Source of the DNA: Ardenticatenaceae bacterium
GTDB lineage: Bacteria > Chloroflexota > Anaerolineae > Promineifilales > Promineifilaceae
Direction: 5' to 3'
NCBI GenBank assembly: GCA_020634415.1
Contig: JACKBT010000041.1
Location: 1-39,992 of the forward strand
DNA length: 39,992 nucleotides
Shown here: in pieces, positions 15,331-23,296 of the stretch
Layout of the letters: each line of letters begins with the position of its first letter
How positions within the stretch are numbered: the first letter of the stretch is position 1
The notes under the pieces: generated by a model
What the model was told of the DNA's origin: nothing
Database searches by the model: none
The model's input: the letters and a program-made list of their open reading frames with translations, nothing else
Program-made: the position numbers and the translations under genes

Positions 15331-15897
15331 ATGAACGAAAAAGAAAAGCAGCTCATCGAAGCCTCCATAGACCTTTTTGCCAAAGAAGGGTTCTGGAATA
15401 CACCCACATCCCGCATTGCCAAACATGCTGGTGTGGCTACGGGTACACTTTTCAACTACTTTGAATCCAAAGATGTCCTGATTGATGCTGTCTATAAGCA
15501 GCTTAAAAATGAATGGATGGCCCATTTGATGGCCGGGTTTCCCCCAAATGGCACTCTAAAAGATCGGGTCGAGCATATCTGGTTTCGCCATATTGATTGG
15601 GGTGTTCGTTTTCCTGTGCGCTACAGCTTAATGAACCAGTTGAAATTGTCTAATCTGGTAAGCCAGGAAGTGCAACAAAGCCAGGAAGCGGAACTGGCCT
15701 TTGCTTTTGACATGATTGTGCAAGGTATTGCTGATGGTATATTAATGGATGTGCCACCCAAATATTTGGGGCAAGTTTTTTATGCGCAGTTGGAAGCGGC
15801 CGTTTCCTACGCCACTGAGCATCAACTAACTGATATGCCTCTCACCCGGCACATCACCCAAGGCTTTGAAATCCTCTGGAAAAGTATTTCCAACTAA
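15331..15897 (+). CDS. TetR/AcrR-family transcriptional regulator
   Basis: 188 residues. The N-terminal helix-turn-helix is typical: a helix with IEASIDLFAKEGFWNTPTSRIAKHAGVATGTLFNYFESKDVLIDAV. The C-terminal ligand domain (about 70-188) is all-helical and not assignable to a known ligand. The operator-like inverted repeat before the gene resembles another before the dehydrogenase gene at 15968, so it likely represses both itself and the oxidoreductase genes downstream. TetR regulators of such operons usually respond to the substrate or a toxic small molecule; this is inference. Confidence 0.9.
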   Translation: MNEKEKQLIEASIDLFAKEGFWNTPTSRIAKHAGVATGTLFNYFESKDVLIDAVYKQLKNEWMAHLMAGFPPNGTLKDRVEHIWFRHIDWGVRFPVRYSLMNQLKLSNLVSQEVQQSQEAELAFAFDMIVQGIADGILMDVPPKYLGQVFYAQLEAAVSYATEHQLTDMPLTRHITQGFEILWKSISN

Positions 15898-15915
15898 ATT
15901 TTTTTTGCAGGTATA

Positions 15916-15929
15916 TGACTGACTAATCA
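15916..15929 (+). promoter_or_regulatory. Second TetR operator-like site
   Basis: TGACTGACTAATCA matches TGACTGATTAGTCA of the site before the TetR gene at 12 of 14 positions. It lies 39 bp before the short-chain dehydrogenase ATG, where a repressor could block transcription. The shared sequence is the main evidence that the TetR protein controls the SDR-hydroxylase genes. Confidence 0.55.
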
Positions 15930-15967
15930 CTCTAAAGGGTGATGGCTTTAACAAAAGGAGCAGCAAA

Positions 15968-16879
15968 ATGACTACAAATTGGACAACGACCCATATTCCT
16001 AACCTAAACGGCAAAGTCGCCGTTATCACCGGAGCCAACAGTGGCATCGGCTTTGAAACCGCCAAAGTGCTGGCAGCCAAAGAGGCAACTGTTGTGATGG
16101 CCTGCCGCAATCTTGAGAAGGCAAATCAAGCCGCCCAAGAAATTCGTTTAGGTAACAAAAGGGCCAGGTTGGAAATCATGCAACTCGACCTGGCAAACCT
16201 CGCTTCGGTAAGAAAGTTTGTCGAAACATTCAAGGCTAAATATACGCAACTCCACCTATTGATAAACAATGCTGGCGTTATGATTCCGCCGTATACGCAA
16301 ACGGCCGATCACTTTGAACTCCAATTTGGGGCCAACCACCTCGGTCATTTTGCCCTAACAGGTTTGCTGTTCGACATCATTCTAGCCACTCCCCAAGCTC
16401 GTATCGTCAACATCAGCAGTATGGCCCATCGCATGGGTGCGGGCACGATTGATTTTGACAACCTCAATGCCGAAAAAGGCTACAATCCCCGCAATGCCTA
16501 TGCCCAAAGCAAACTGGCAAATCTGCTGTTCACCCTGGAACTCAACAAACGTTTAGCCAAACTTGGCTCGGATGTCATAGCCACCGCCGCTCATCCTGGT
16601 TGGACGGTCACTGGGCTGCAAAAAGGATTTTTACACAAGGCCAGCGAGTGGATAGGGCAACAGCCTGAAATGGGCGCATTACCCACCTTACGCGCCGCCC
16701 TCGACCCAAAAGCCCAACGCAATGATTACTTCGGCCCCAGCGGTTTTATGGAAATGCGGGGTTATCCCCAGAAGGTTGAAACCAGTGCCGCCGCCAAAGA
16801 CAGTGACCTGGCGCAACGTCTTTGGCATGTATCAGAAAAAATGACAGGGGTGAGCTATGCTTGGCCTGTCCTTGCCTAA
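15968..16879 (+). CDS. Short-chain dehydrogenase (retinol dehydrogenase-like SDR)
   Basis: 303 residues, classical SDR fold. The cofactor site is TGANSGIG (residues ~18-25) with a following CRN suggesting NADP preference. The NNAGVM motif is present, and catalytic residues appear as a serine in NISSMAH and Y-x-x-x-K in YAQSKLAN. The length and the C-terminal WLA-less tail resemble the retinol dehydrogenase/WWOX-like group used for varied alcohols, aldehydes and lipids. AAAGGAG precedes the ATG. It is the first gene after the operator-like site, 18 bp before the molybdenum hydroxylase gene, suggesting that it and the hydroxylase act on the same compound, alcohol to aldehyde to acid. Confidence 0.9.
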   Translation: MTTNWTTTHIPNLNGKVAVITGANSGIGFETAKVLAAKEATVVMACRNLEKANQAAQEIRLGNKRARLEIMQLDLANLASVRKFVETFKAKYTQLHLLINNAGVMIPPYTQTADHFELQFGANHLGHFALTGLLFDIILATPQARIVNISSMAHRMGAGTIDFDNLNAEKGYNPRNAYAQSKLANLLFTLELNKRLAKLGSDVIATAAHPGWTVTGLQKGFLHKASEWIGQQPEMGALPTLRAALDPKAQRNDYFGPSGFMEMRGYPQKVETSAAAKDSDLAQRLWHVSEKMTGVSYAWPVLA

Positions 16880-16897
16880 CAAATAAAGGAGAAACAT

Positions 16898-19573
16898 ATG
16901 CAAACGACGATCAATGGCAAACCGCTGGCGTTTGAACCGCGCCATGATGAGACCGCGCTCGAAGTGATTCGGGAGCGGGCCGGGCTGACAGGGACTAAGT
17001 TGGCCTGTGGTGGGGGCATTTGTGGCGCTTGCACAGTGCGGGTGGATGGTGTGCCCAAGTGCAGCTGCCTTTTGCCCGCCACGCAATTAGACGGTAAAGA
17101 TGTAAGAACAATTGAAGAATACGGCCGTTCTAACCTCCACCCCGTCCAACGCGCCTTTATGGCTAACGAGGGCTTGCAATGTGGCTTTTGCACCCCTGGT
17201 TTTATCAACGAGGGCATTGCTTTTTATGATTCCTGGCGAGCAAAACATGGTAAAAAACGGCCGTCTCAGCACGAAATTGCCTTAGCGATGGGCGGCCATC
17301 TCTGCCGCTGTGCCGCCTACGTGGGCATTTACGCTGCCATCGGGCAAGCCTGTGCCGGTGAATTTGATGACGTTAACGAACTAATCGCCCCTCGCTTGGA
17401 TGCCTTAGCCAAAGTGACGGGTGAAGCCACATACACCGTTGACGTGAAGTTCCCCGACCAGCTTGAAGGCAAAATTTTGCGCTCCGCCCAGGCCAATGCC
17501 CTTGTCAAGTCTGTTGATTCTGCGGCGGCTCAGGCATTAGAAGGTGTGGTCGCGGTGGCTGATCTGATGGAAGGCAAAACGCACGTTCACTATGTTGGTC
17601 AACCCATTGTGGGCATCGCTGCCGTAGATGAGCACACGGCCAAAGCCGCGCTCAAACTCATCAAGGTGGATTATGAGGTATTACCTGCCGCTCTTAGTGT
17701 CGAGCAAGCCATGGCGGCAGATGCACCGGCCGTTTTCCCTGAAGGCAAAGAGAATATGCCCACAGCCGCCGAGGGGGCGACGTTTCCTTACGCTTGGGAG
17801 AACAATGTGGGGCGAGTGCGAATGGGCCTGGTGACTTCTCGACGGGCGGGCACGGCCGAGCGGCGCATTGAAGAGGCCCAAACCCGTGCCCCGCAAAACG
17901 TCGTGGAACACACCTATCGCAACGCGCAGCAGGTGCATACTTCGTTGGAACCCCACGCGGCCGTAGCTAAATGGAATGGGCCACAAGCGCTGCATGTGTT
18001 TGCTTCTACGCAGGGCATCACGCCCTTACGGACAGCTATTGCCGAGCATTTTGATTTGGATAAAGAACAGGTGACGCTGGAAAGTCACTATATTGGCGGT
18101 GGTTTTGGCGGCAAACAGGGGCTTTATCAGGAGATTAAAGCGGCCGTTATTTTGGCGCGTCAGGCCAATCAGGCGGTACGGGTGGTAGCCAGCCGCTTAG
18201 AAGACCTCGCCTATACGAGTTTGCGGCCAGGCGTGAGGAGCGAAACGGCCGTTACCATCAAAACCGACGGCACCCCAGAAGCCATCAAAATGCACGCCTA
18301 CGGCGACGGTGGTATTGCCAATGGCTCATCCCCTGCTTCCATGTATGGCCTGATGGCTCCTCGCTCCGCTTACCGTGACTTGCAAGATTATTCGGTGCTA
18401 ACCAACACGCCTCCCGGCAAACCTTTCCGTGCGCCAGATGCCCCCGCCCAACGCTGGGCCATTGAACAAGCTATTGACGAGGCTGCTTACAAACAAAACC
18501 TTGATCCCGTCACCATTCGTCGCCGATGGGACCCCGATCATGAAATCAAGAACCGTTTGCTCGATTGGGTGGAGACGATTCCGGCGTGGCAGAACAGGGG
18601 GAAGGTGAATGAGGGCAACGGCCGTTTCAAGCGCGGCCTCGGTCTCGCCATGTCCCAATGGCTGTTCATCTACAACCCCAACACCGAAGTTATCGTCAGT
18701 TCATCACCCGCGGGCGTCAAAGTCAGTTGTGCCACCCAAGACATTGGCAATGGCACACGCTCCTCCATCGCCCAAGCCGTTGTAGATGTTATGGGCATTG
18801 ACCCCCACGATTTAATTCTAGACATTGGCAACGCCGACCGACCACACGGCCCTGTCGCCGGTGGCAGCCAGGTCACGACCTCGGTTTATCCCACCACCTA
18901 TGCCGCCACCGAACAAGTCGCCGCCCATCTCACCCAAGAAGCTGCCACCAAGCTGGGGTTACAAAATGTGAAGGCAGTGAAGGGTGGTGTCAATCATACT
19001 AATGGCTTCACGCCCTGGTCGGACATTTTGGCTGCAGCCGCGCCCTTTAGCGCCAGCGACAAACGGGGCAACGAGCGTGGCTTGCTGGGTCTGCGCATCA
19101 ATGTTCCCCCTGGTATTGGTATGCGCTTCGGTCATTCGGCCATCGTCACCGAAGTGGAAGTGGATACCCGCTTGGGCAAAATTAAACCGCTTAATGTGTG
19201 GTCAGGCATCGCCGTCGGCAAAATCTTTGTGCGCGACCTGGCTAACAGCCAAATGTACAGCGGCGTGATTCAGGGGCTAGGCTACGCCCTATATGAACAA
19301 AAGGTATATGACCAACAAACAGGCCACACGCTCAGCAGCAATCTCAACGACTATCGTATTCCTGGTCTGGGCGATACACCCCATATCCATATCCACTATG
19401 ACGAAAAAGGGTTTGAGGAAGTCCGTGCCCAGGGGATTGGGTTGTCGGAATTAGCCACGATTGGTGTGGCGGCTTCGGTGGGCAATGCTGTTTTTCATGC
19501 CACTGGCTGGCGGCCGTTGTCCACACCCATCACCCCACACGATGTTGTCACAGGCTTAAAGGAGGTCAAATAA
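16898..19573 (+). CDS. Xanthine dehydrogenase-family hydroxylase, fused 2Fe-2S and molybdopterin subunit
   Basis: 891 residues joining two parts usually split. Residues 1-160 form a two-cluster ferredoxin domain: C37, C42, C45, C57 (plant-type) and C95, C98, C136, C138. From about 170 a molybdopterin-binding subunit follows, with the hammerhead domain, GGGFGGKQGLYQE, and the late catalytic region GIGLSELATIGVA, whose Glu is the likely base. Such enzymes oxidise aldehydes or N-heterocycles with water and pass electrons to the FAD subunit encoded next. No Tat signal is seen, so it is probably cytoplasmic. GGAG precedes the ATG. The stop overlaps the next start (TAATG). The order 2Fe-2S-Mo resembles aldehyde oxidoreductases of the Mop type; the substrate cannot be told. 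Confidence 0.9.
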   Translation: MQTTINGKPLAFEPRHDETALEVIRERAGLTGTKLACGGGICGACTVRVDGVPKCSCLLPATQLDGKDVRTIEEYGRSNLHPVQRAFMANEGLQCGFCTPGFINEGIAFYDSWRAKHGKKRPSQHEIALAMGGHLCRCAAYVGIYAAIGQACAGEFDDVNELIAPRLDALAKVTGEATYTVDVKFPDQLEGKILRSAQANALVKSVDSAAAQALEGVVAVADLMEGKTHVHYVGQPIVGIAAVDEHTAKAALKLIKVDYEVLPAALSVEQAMAADAPAVFPEGKENMPTAAEGATFPYAWENNVGRVRMGLVTSRRAGTAERRIEEAQTRAPQNVVEHTYRNAQQVHTSLEPHAAVAKWNGPQALHVFASTQGITPLRTAIAEHFDLDKEQVTLESHYIGGGFGGKQGLYQEIKAAVILARQANQAVRVVASRLEDLAYTSLRPGVRSETAVTIKTDGTPEAIKMHAYGDGGIANGSSPASMYGLMAPRSAYRDLQDYSVLTNTPPGKPFRAPDAPAQRWAIEQAIDEAAYKQNLDPVTIRRRWDPDHEIKNRLLDWVETIPAWQNRGKVNEGNGRFKRGLGLAMSQWLFIYNPNTEVIVSSSPAGVKVSCATQDIGNGTRSSIAQAVVDVMGIDPHDLILDIGNADRPHGPVAGGSQVTTSVYPTTYAATEQVAAHLTQEAATKLGLQNVKAVKGGVNHTNGFTPWSDILAAAAPFSASDKRGNERGLLGLRINVPPGIGMRFGHSAIVTEVEVDTRLGKIKPLNVWSGIAVGKIFVRDLANSQMYSGVIQGLGYALYEQKVYDQQTGHTLSSNLNDYRIPGLGDTPHIHIHYDEKGFEEVRAQGIGLSELATIGVAASVGNAVFHATGWRPLSTPITPHDVVTGLKEVK

Positions 19574-20505
19574 TGTTGACGCTAATTTCCAAACCAGAAG
19601 AAATCAAGGGTGCCGTCGGCGAAATCCGCGCTGGCGGCACGGACCTACACGACCGCTATCGGCTAGGCGTTTCCTCCGGCCCCATTATTGATATTCATAA
19701 GCTGCCCTACACCGACATCACCCAAAATGCCGATGGCACAACCACGATTGGAGCCATGGTGACGATTGATGAGGTCGGGCAAAATCCCATCACGGGCGAG
19801 GGGTATGGGGCGTTGGCGAAAGCGGCCAATGGCCTGGCTACACCACAAATTCGTTGGGCGGCCTCCTTCGGCGGCAGTCTGCTGCAGCGCACCCGCTGTT
19901 GGTATTACCGCCATCCGCAGCTGACCTGTACCAAAAAGGGTGATGCTGTTTGTGGGGGGCGCGATGGGCATCATCCCAATGGCGTAATCTTTGATCATGG
20001 TGGCTGTGCGCATCCCCATCCATCCACGTTGGCGACGGCGTTGTTGGCCTATGATGCCACCGTCAAAACAACCGAACGTGAGATGCCCATCTCTGGCTTG
20101 TACGGGGATGGCTCGGATCACAGCCGTGATCATGTGCTGCACCAGAATGAGATTTTGACGCATGTGATGCTGCCTGCGCCCATTGCAGGCGAAAAGACGG
20201 CCTATTTCCGCTCGATTAGCCGTTTTGAGGCGGAGTGGCCTATTGTGGAGTGTGTGGTGCGTTTGGTAGCGGCCGATGGCATCATCACGGCGGCAGGCAT
20301 TGGTGCGGGGGGCATTTCCCAAATTCCCATGCGGCTGTCTAATGTGGAGGCGGCTTTGCTGGGCAAACCTGCGACAAAAAACACACTGGAACAGGCGGTG
20401 CAGGTGGCGGCTGAAGGTGCTAATCCATTACCCCAAGCGGCGTGGAAGGTGGAGATGCTGATCGGTACGCTGCTCACGACGCTGGAGATGACCCTGGCTG
20501 GATAA
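19573..20505 (+). CDS. FAD-binding subunit of molybdenum hydroxylase, with 4Fe-4S Cys set
   Basis: 310 residues of the CoxM/PaoB type. FAD-binding signals include RAGGTDLHDRY near the start and AASFGGSLLQ. Between them and the second half lies RCWYYRHPQLTC-TKKGDAVC-(many)-GGCAHPHPSTLA. Four cysteines in this arrangement resemble the extra 4Fe-4S cluster in PaoB and in 4-hydroxybenzoyl-CoA reductase, and are unusual among ordinary FAD subunits. It would take electrons from the 2Fe-2S centres of the upstream subunit. It is the last gene of this group; the histidine kinase gene converges on it with only a 24-bp gap, which leaves no space for a large terminator. Confidence 0.87.
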   Translation: MLTLISKPEEIKGAVGEIRAGGTDLHDRYRLGVSSGPIIDIHKLPYTDITQNADGTTTIGAMVTIDEVGQNPITGEGYGALAKAANGLATPQIRWAASFGGSLLQRTRCWYYRHPQLTCTKKGDAVCGGRDGHHPNGVIFDHGGCAHPHPSTLATALLAYDATVKTTEREMPISGLYGDGSDHSRDHVLHQNEILTHVMLPAPIAGEKTAYFRSISRFEAEWPIVECVVRLVAADGIITAAGIGAGGISQIPMRLSNVEAALLGKPATKNTLEQAVQVAAEGANPLPQAAWKVEMLIGTLLTTLEMTLAG

Positions 20506-20529
20506 GAAGTAACAAAAGTTTTTTGATAG

Positions 20530-21933
20530 CTATAAAACAGAATTAGCCGGGGCCAACGGCCAGGTAACATGGGCGGTAGTTCCCTGCCCCATGCCCGGGC
20601 TGTGGAGATAAACGCTGCCCCCATAAAATTCAACCACCATCCGCACCAGGGCCAGGCCCAGACCCACACCAGGCACAGCCCGCGAACGCGACTTATCTAC
20701 GCGGTAAAACCTGTCAAAAACATGCGGCAAATCATCGGCGGCGATACCCTGGCCGGTGTCACAGATGGTATGTTGGAGGGCGTGGGCGGTGGCCTCGATG
20801 TGCCAGGTGATTTGGCCGCCATCGGGGGTATACTTGAGGGCGTTGCTGAGGAGGTTGCGGAAGACGAGCATGAGATGGGCTTGAGCGGCCGTGACGGTGG
20901 GCAGTGCGGATGATGCATCAAGTTTCAAGGTAATGGCGCGGCTTTCCGCCTGGAGGGTGATTTCGGCCAACAACTGCCGCGCCAGGCGTGTGATGTCAAT
21001 TTGCTCGTGACCTATTTGCAAACGGCCGCTGTCCAACCGCGACAGCATCATCAAATCTTGCACCAGATTGCCCAACCGCTGCACCTCATCATCAATTTCG
21101 GCGACGTACTGCTGGGCAGTGGCCTCATCAAGAAAGCCATCACGCAGGGCTTCACTGCGCAGGCGGATGGTGGTGAGGGGAGTGCGCAGTTCGTGCGAGG
21201 CATTGCTGGCAAAGGCCCGCTGCTCCTCAATCATGGCCTCTACTTGCGCCGACATATGGTTGAAGGCACGAGCCACTTCGCCCAGTTCGTCCTGGCGCGT
21301 CTCGGTTAGCCGCTGGGTAAAGTTGCCCTGGGCAATTTGCAGGGCAGCTTGTTGCAGTTGGGCCAACGGCCGTGTGAGGGTGATGGACAGCCAGATTGCC
21401 GCCAGACCGGCAACGGCCGTTACCGCCAACACCGCCCCGGTCAACGCCCCCCAACGCTCCACCACCAGCCTTTGCGCATCAGACAAAGGGGCCGCTAGCT
21501 GCACCACCGCCATCACCCGGCCATCCTCCAAAACTGGGGCCGCCGCGTAGGCCGTATTGTCTCGTGTATCGCTGCTGAGGCTGCCACTGAGTGCGGCTTG
21601 CACTTCCGGCGTGTCCGTGTCGCTGATTGTGCCACTGCTGCTGTCCCACAAACGGCCGTCTCGCCCCACCAACACCACCACCGCCCCCGCCTGCTCGGCA
21701 TACGTTTGCAAAAGCGCATGAATGGCCGCCTCATCAAAGCCATGCTCAAACCCCTCCTCCACTGGCTCTTTCAAAGCCCGTGCCACCAACTGCGCCTGCT
21801 CCGCCAGGCTGTTAGCAAAATCCTGAACCGTACCCGCGGCAATCTGGCGGCCAGCCAGCAGGGCCAGCACGGTAAACCCCAGCAAAATGAGTCCGGCATA
21901 GGCCAGCAGCAGGCGGGTACGCAGGGATTTCAT
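20530..21933 (-). CDS. Sensor histidine kinase (HAMP-HisKA-HATPase)
   Basis: 467 residues. A first membrane helix (about 8-28), an extracellular sensor of 130 residues, a second helix (about 162-184), a HAMP domain (185-238), the dimerisation and phospho-acceptor helix with H247 in FASNASHELRTPLTTI, and an ATPase with N-, G1- and G2-box blocks (FRNLLSNALKYTP, DTGQGI, GVGLGLALVRMVV). It is the transmembrane kinase partner of the response regulator directly upstream on the same strand, which overlaps by ATGA. The signal sensed is not evident. The gene is convergent with the hydroxylase genes and divergent, through the regulator, from the haem/ApbE operon. Confidence 0.95.
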   Translation of the reverse strand: MKSLRTRLLLAYAGLILLGFTVLALLAGRQIAAGTVQDFANSLAEQAQLVARALKEPVEEGFEHGFDEAAIHALLQTYAEQAGAVVVLVGRDGRLWDSSSGTISDTDTPEVQAALSGSLSSDTRDNTAYAAAPVLEDGRVMAVVQLAAPLSDAQRLVVERWGALTGAVLAVTAVAGLAAIWLSITLTRPLAQLQQAALQIAQGNFTQRLTETRQDELGEVARAFNHMSAQVEAMIEEQRAFASNASHELRTPLTTIRLRSEALRDGFLDEATAQQYVAEIDDEVQRLGNLVQDLMMLSRLDSGRLQIGHEQIDITRLARQLLAEITLQAESRAITLKLDASSALPTVTAAQAHLMLVFRNLLSNALKYTPDGGQITWHIEATAHALQHTICDTGQGIAADDLPHVFDRFYRVDKSRSRAVPGVGLGLALVRMVVEFYGGSVYLHSPGMGQGTTAHVTWPLAPANSVL

Positions 21934-22628
21934 TTTTGTGCCTCGGCCGCAAAACGGTAGCCCACCCCGCGCACCGTCTGGATCAGACGCGGCTGGCCGG
22001 GGTCATCTTCGATTTTCTCGCGCAGCCAGCGGATGTGAACATCCAATGTGCGGGTATCACCCAGCCAATCTGTGCCCCAAACGCGGTCAAAAAATTCGGC
22101 GCGGCTGATGACTTCACCGGGGCGGCTGAGCAGCAGGGTGAGCAGTTCGTACTCTTTTTGGCGCAGCAGCAGCTCTTGCCCATCCTGAAAAGCGCGATGG
22201 GTGTTGAGTTCCAGCCGCAGTTTGCCCACGATAATCTGGTCGCTGGCGGTTTGCTGGCGGCGGTCTAACTCGACGCGGCGCAGCAAAGCTCTAAGGCGGG
22301 CGATGAGTTCGCGGGTGCTGAAGGGCTTGGTGAGGTAGTCGTCTGCACCGAGTTCCAGACCCAGAATACGGTCTACTTCATCGCCGAGGGCGGTGAGCAT
22401 GAGGATGGGGACGGTGCTGTCTTGCCGCAGGGCGCGGCACACGTCCCAGCCATCCATTTCGGGCATGAGGATGTCGAGAACGACGACATCGGGCCGTTTT
22501 TCGCGGGCCAGGGCCAGGCCCTCACGGCCGTTTTCGGCTACAAGAACTTGATAGCCAGCCTGGGTGAGGGCGCGGGCCAGGGGATCGGTGATCATTTTTT
22601 CGTCGTCTACGAGTAAGATAGCAGTCAT
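21930..22628 (-). CDS. OmpR-family response regulator
   Basis: 232 residues from the ATG at 22628; a longer in-frame extension to 22823 is out of keeping with the family. Receiver domain: acidic pair D8-D9, phospho-acceptor D52 in LDILMPEMDG, T79 and K101 (KPFSTRE). A winged-helix DNA-binding domain follows (QKEYELLTLLLSRPGEVISR ... WGTDWLGDTRTLDVHIRWLREKI ... TVRGVGYRF). It works with the kinase gene that overlaps its stop. Direct repeats of TTTAA with ~10.5-bp period lie just upstream, in the divergent promoter region of the next operon, so it probably controls both its own gene and that operon. Confidence 0.95.
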   Translation of the reverse strand: MTAILLVDDEKMITDPLARALTQAGYQVLVAENGREGLALAREKRPDVVVLDILMPEMDGWDVCRALRQDSTVPILMLTALGDEVDRILGLELGADDYLTKPFSTRELIARLRALLRRVELDRRQQTASDQIIVGKLRLELNTHRAFQDGQELLLRQKEYELLTLLLSRPGEVISRAEFFDRVWGTDWLGDTRTLDVHIRWLREKIEDDPGQPRLIQTVRGVGYRFAAEAQK

Positions 22629-22677
22629 ACCGGCATTGTGGCACAGGAAACGGCCGTAATCAATCCCCACCCACAGA

Positions 22678-22742
22678 TTTAAGATGGATTTAACATTGTT
22701 TAGAGTCGCTTTAACCCAACGAGGCGAGAAAGCGGCTAAGAT
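22678..22742 (+). promoter_or_regulatory. Four phased TTTAA repeats and promoter for the haem/ApbE operon
   Basis: TTTAA at 22678, 22689 and 22710 and TTTAG at 22699 are spaced 10-11 bp apart, i.e. on one face of the helix. This is the usual site design for OmpR/PhoB-type regulators, two dimers in tandem. A -10-like TAAGAT follows at 22737-22742; there is no good -35, as is common for activator-dependent promoters. The regulator gene starts 50 bp away on the other strand. Confidence 0.55.
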
Positions 22743-22749
22743 GATGCTC

Positions 22750-22773
22750 GTGCAGCCCACAAAGAGGCTGCAC
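22750..22773 (+). promoter_or_regulatory. Leader hairpin before the haem-binding gene
   Basis: GTGCAGCC and GGCTGCAC form a perfect 8-bp stem with an 8-base loop, ending 7 bases before the GGAG ribosome site (22781-22784). It would lie at the 5' end of the transcript predicted from TAAGAT, where it could protect the mRNA or bind a regulator. No T-run follows, so it is not a terminator. Confidence 0.5.
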
Positions 22774-22794
22774 CAGCAAAGGAGCAAATTATCA

Positions 22795-23241
22795 ATGAAA
22801 AGTTTAATAACACGTATTATCAAGATTGGCCTGGTGGCCGGAGTTGGCGGATTTTTGCTAATTCAGTTGGTGCCTTATGGCCGCAACCATAACAATCCAC
22901 CCGTTTTGAGTGAACCCAATTGGGACAGCCCGCAAACGCGAGAATTGGCCGACCGGGCTTGCTTTGACTGTCACAGCAATGAGACCGTCTGGCCCTGGTA
23001 CAGCCATGTGGCCCCCGTTTCCTGGCTGGTACAGCACGACACGGATGAGGGTCGGGAACATCTCAATTTTTCGACCTGGAATGAGGGCGGGAAAGGGCGA
23101 GAGCCAGACGAGGCGATGGAGGTCATTGCCGAAGGGGAAATGCCGCCGCCTGTGTACTTGATTACACATCCCGAAGCGCGGCTGACGGCTGTGGAGAAAG
23201 AGGCCCTGATGCAAGGGCTGCGAGCGACGATTAATAATTAA
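22795..23241 (+). CDS. Haem-binding domain protein (c-type CxxCH)
   Basis: 148 residues from the ATG at 22795, which has GGAG 10 bases upstream; an extension to 22684 would run through the regulator sites. A signal anchor (residues 5-27) precedes a small domain with C56-FD-C59-H60, a covalent haem attachment motif, and conserved Trp/Tyr/Pro (WPWYSHVAPVSWLVQHD), plus NFSTWNEG and GEMPPPVYLITHPEARLT. This matches the haem-binding domain family found as small membrane-attached cytochromes. It faces the outside of the membrane. It is first in the operon with ApbE and the ferric reductase-like protein, so it is likely part of an extracytoplasmic electron chain. Confidence 0.88.
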   Translation: MKSLITRIIKIGLVAGVGGFLLIQLVPYGRNHNNPPVLSEPNWDSPQTRELADRACFDCHSNETVWPWYSHVAPVSWLVQHDTDEGREHLNFSTWNEGGKGREPDEAMEVIAEGEMPPPVYLITHPEARLTAVEKEALMQGLRATINN

Positions 23242-23249
23242 ATCAGGTG

Positions 23250-23272
23250 ACAGGCACTTTGAAAGTGCCTGT
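23250..23272. repeat. REP-like palindrome between genes
   Basis: ACAGGCACTTT-G-AAAGTGCCTGT: 11-bp perfect arms around a single base, located 8 bp after the haem protein stop. Flanking bases (AGGTG and TATCT) continue the pairing imperfectly. It has the size and place of an extragenic repeated palindrome and would form a strong RNA hairpin that could act as an mRNA-stabilising 3' end or weak terminator. Confidence 0.6.
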
Positions 23273-23296
23273 TATCTGGCTAATCGAGGTAAGAAG

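Noticed and set aside
15307..15525. Open frame antisense to the TetR gene
   Set aside because: The plus-strand frame shows a TetR helix-turn-helix; the minus frame has no motifs.
20569..21960. Several open frames antisense to the histidine kinase
   Set aside because: High-GC shadow frames opposite a fully conserved kinase; their compositions are Pro/Arg/Ala-rich and unlike real proteins.
22629..22823. N-terminal extension of the response regulator
   Set aside because: Receiver domains start at MTAILLVDDE; the extension covers promoter repeats.
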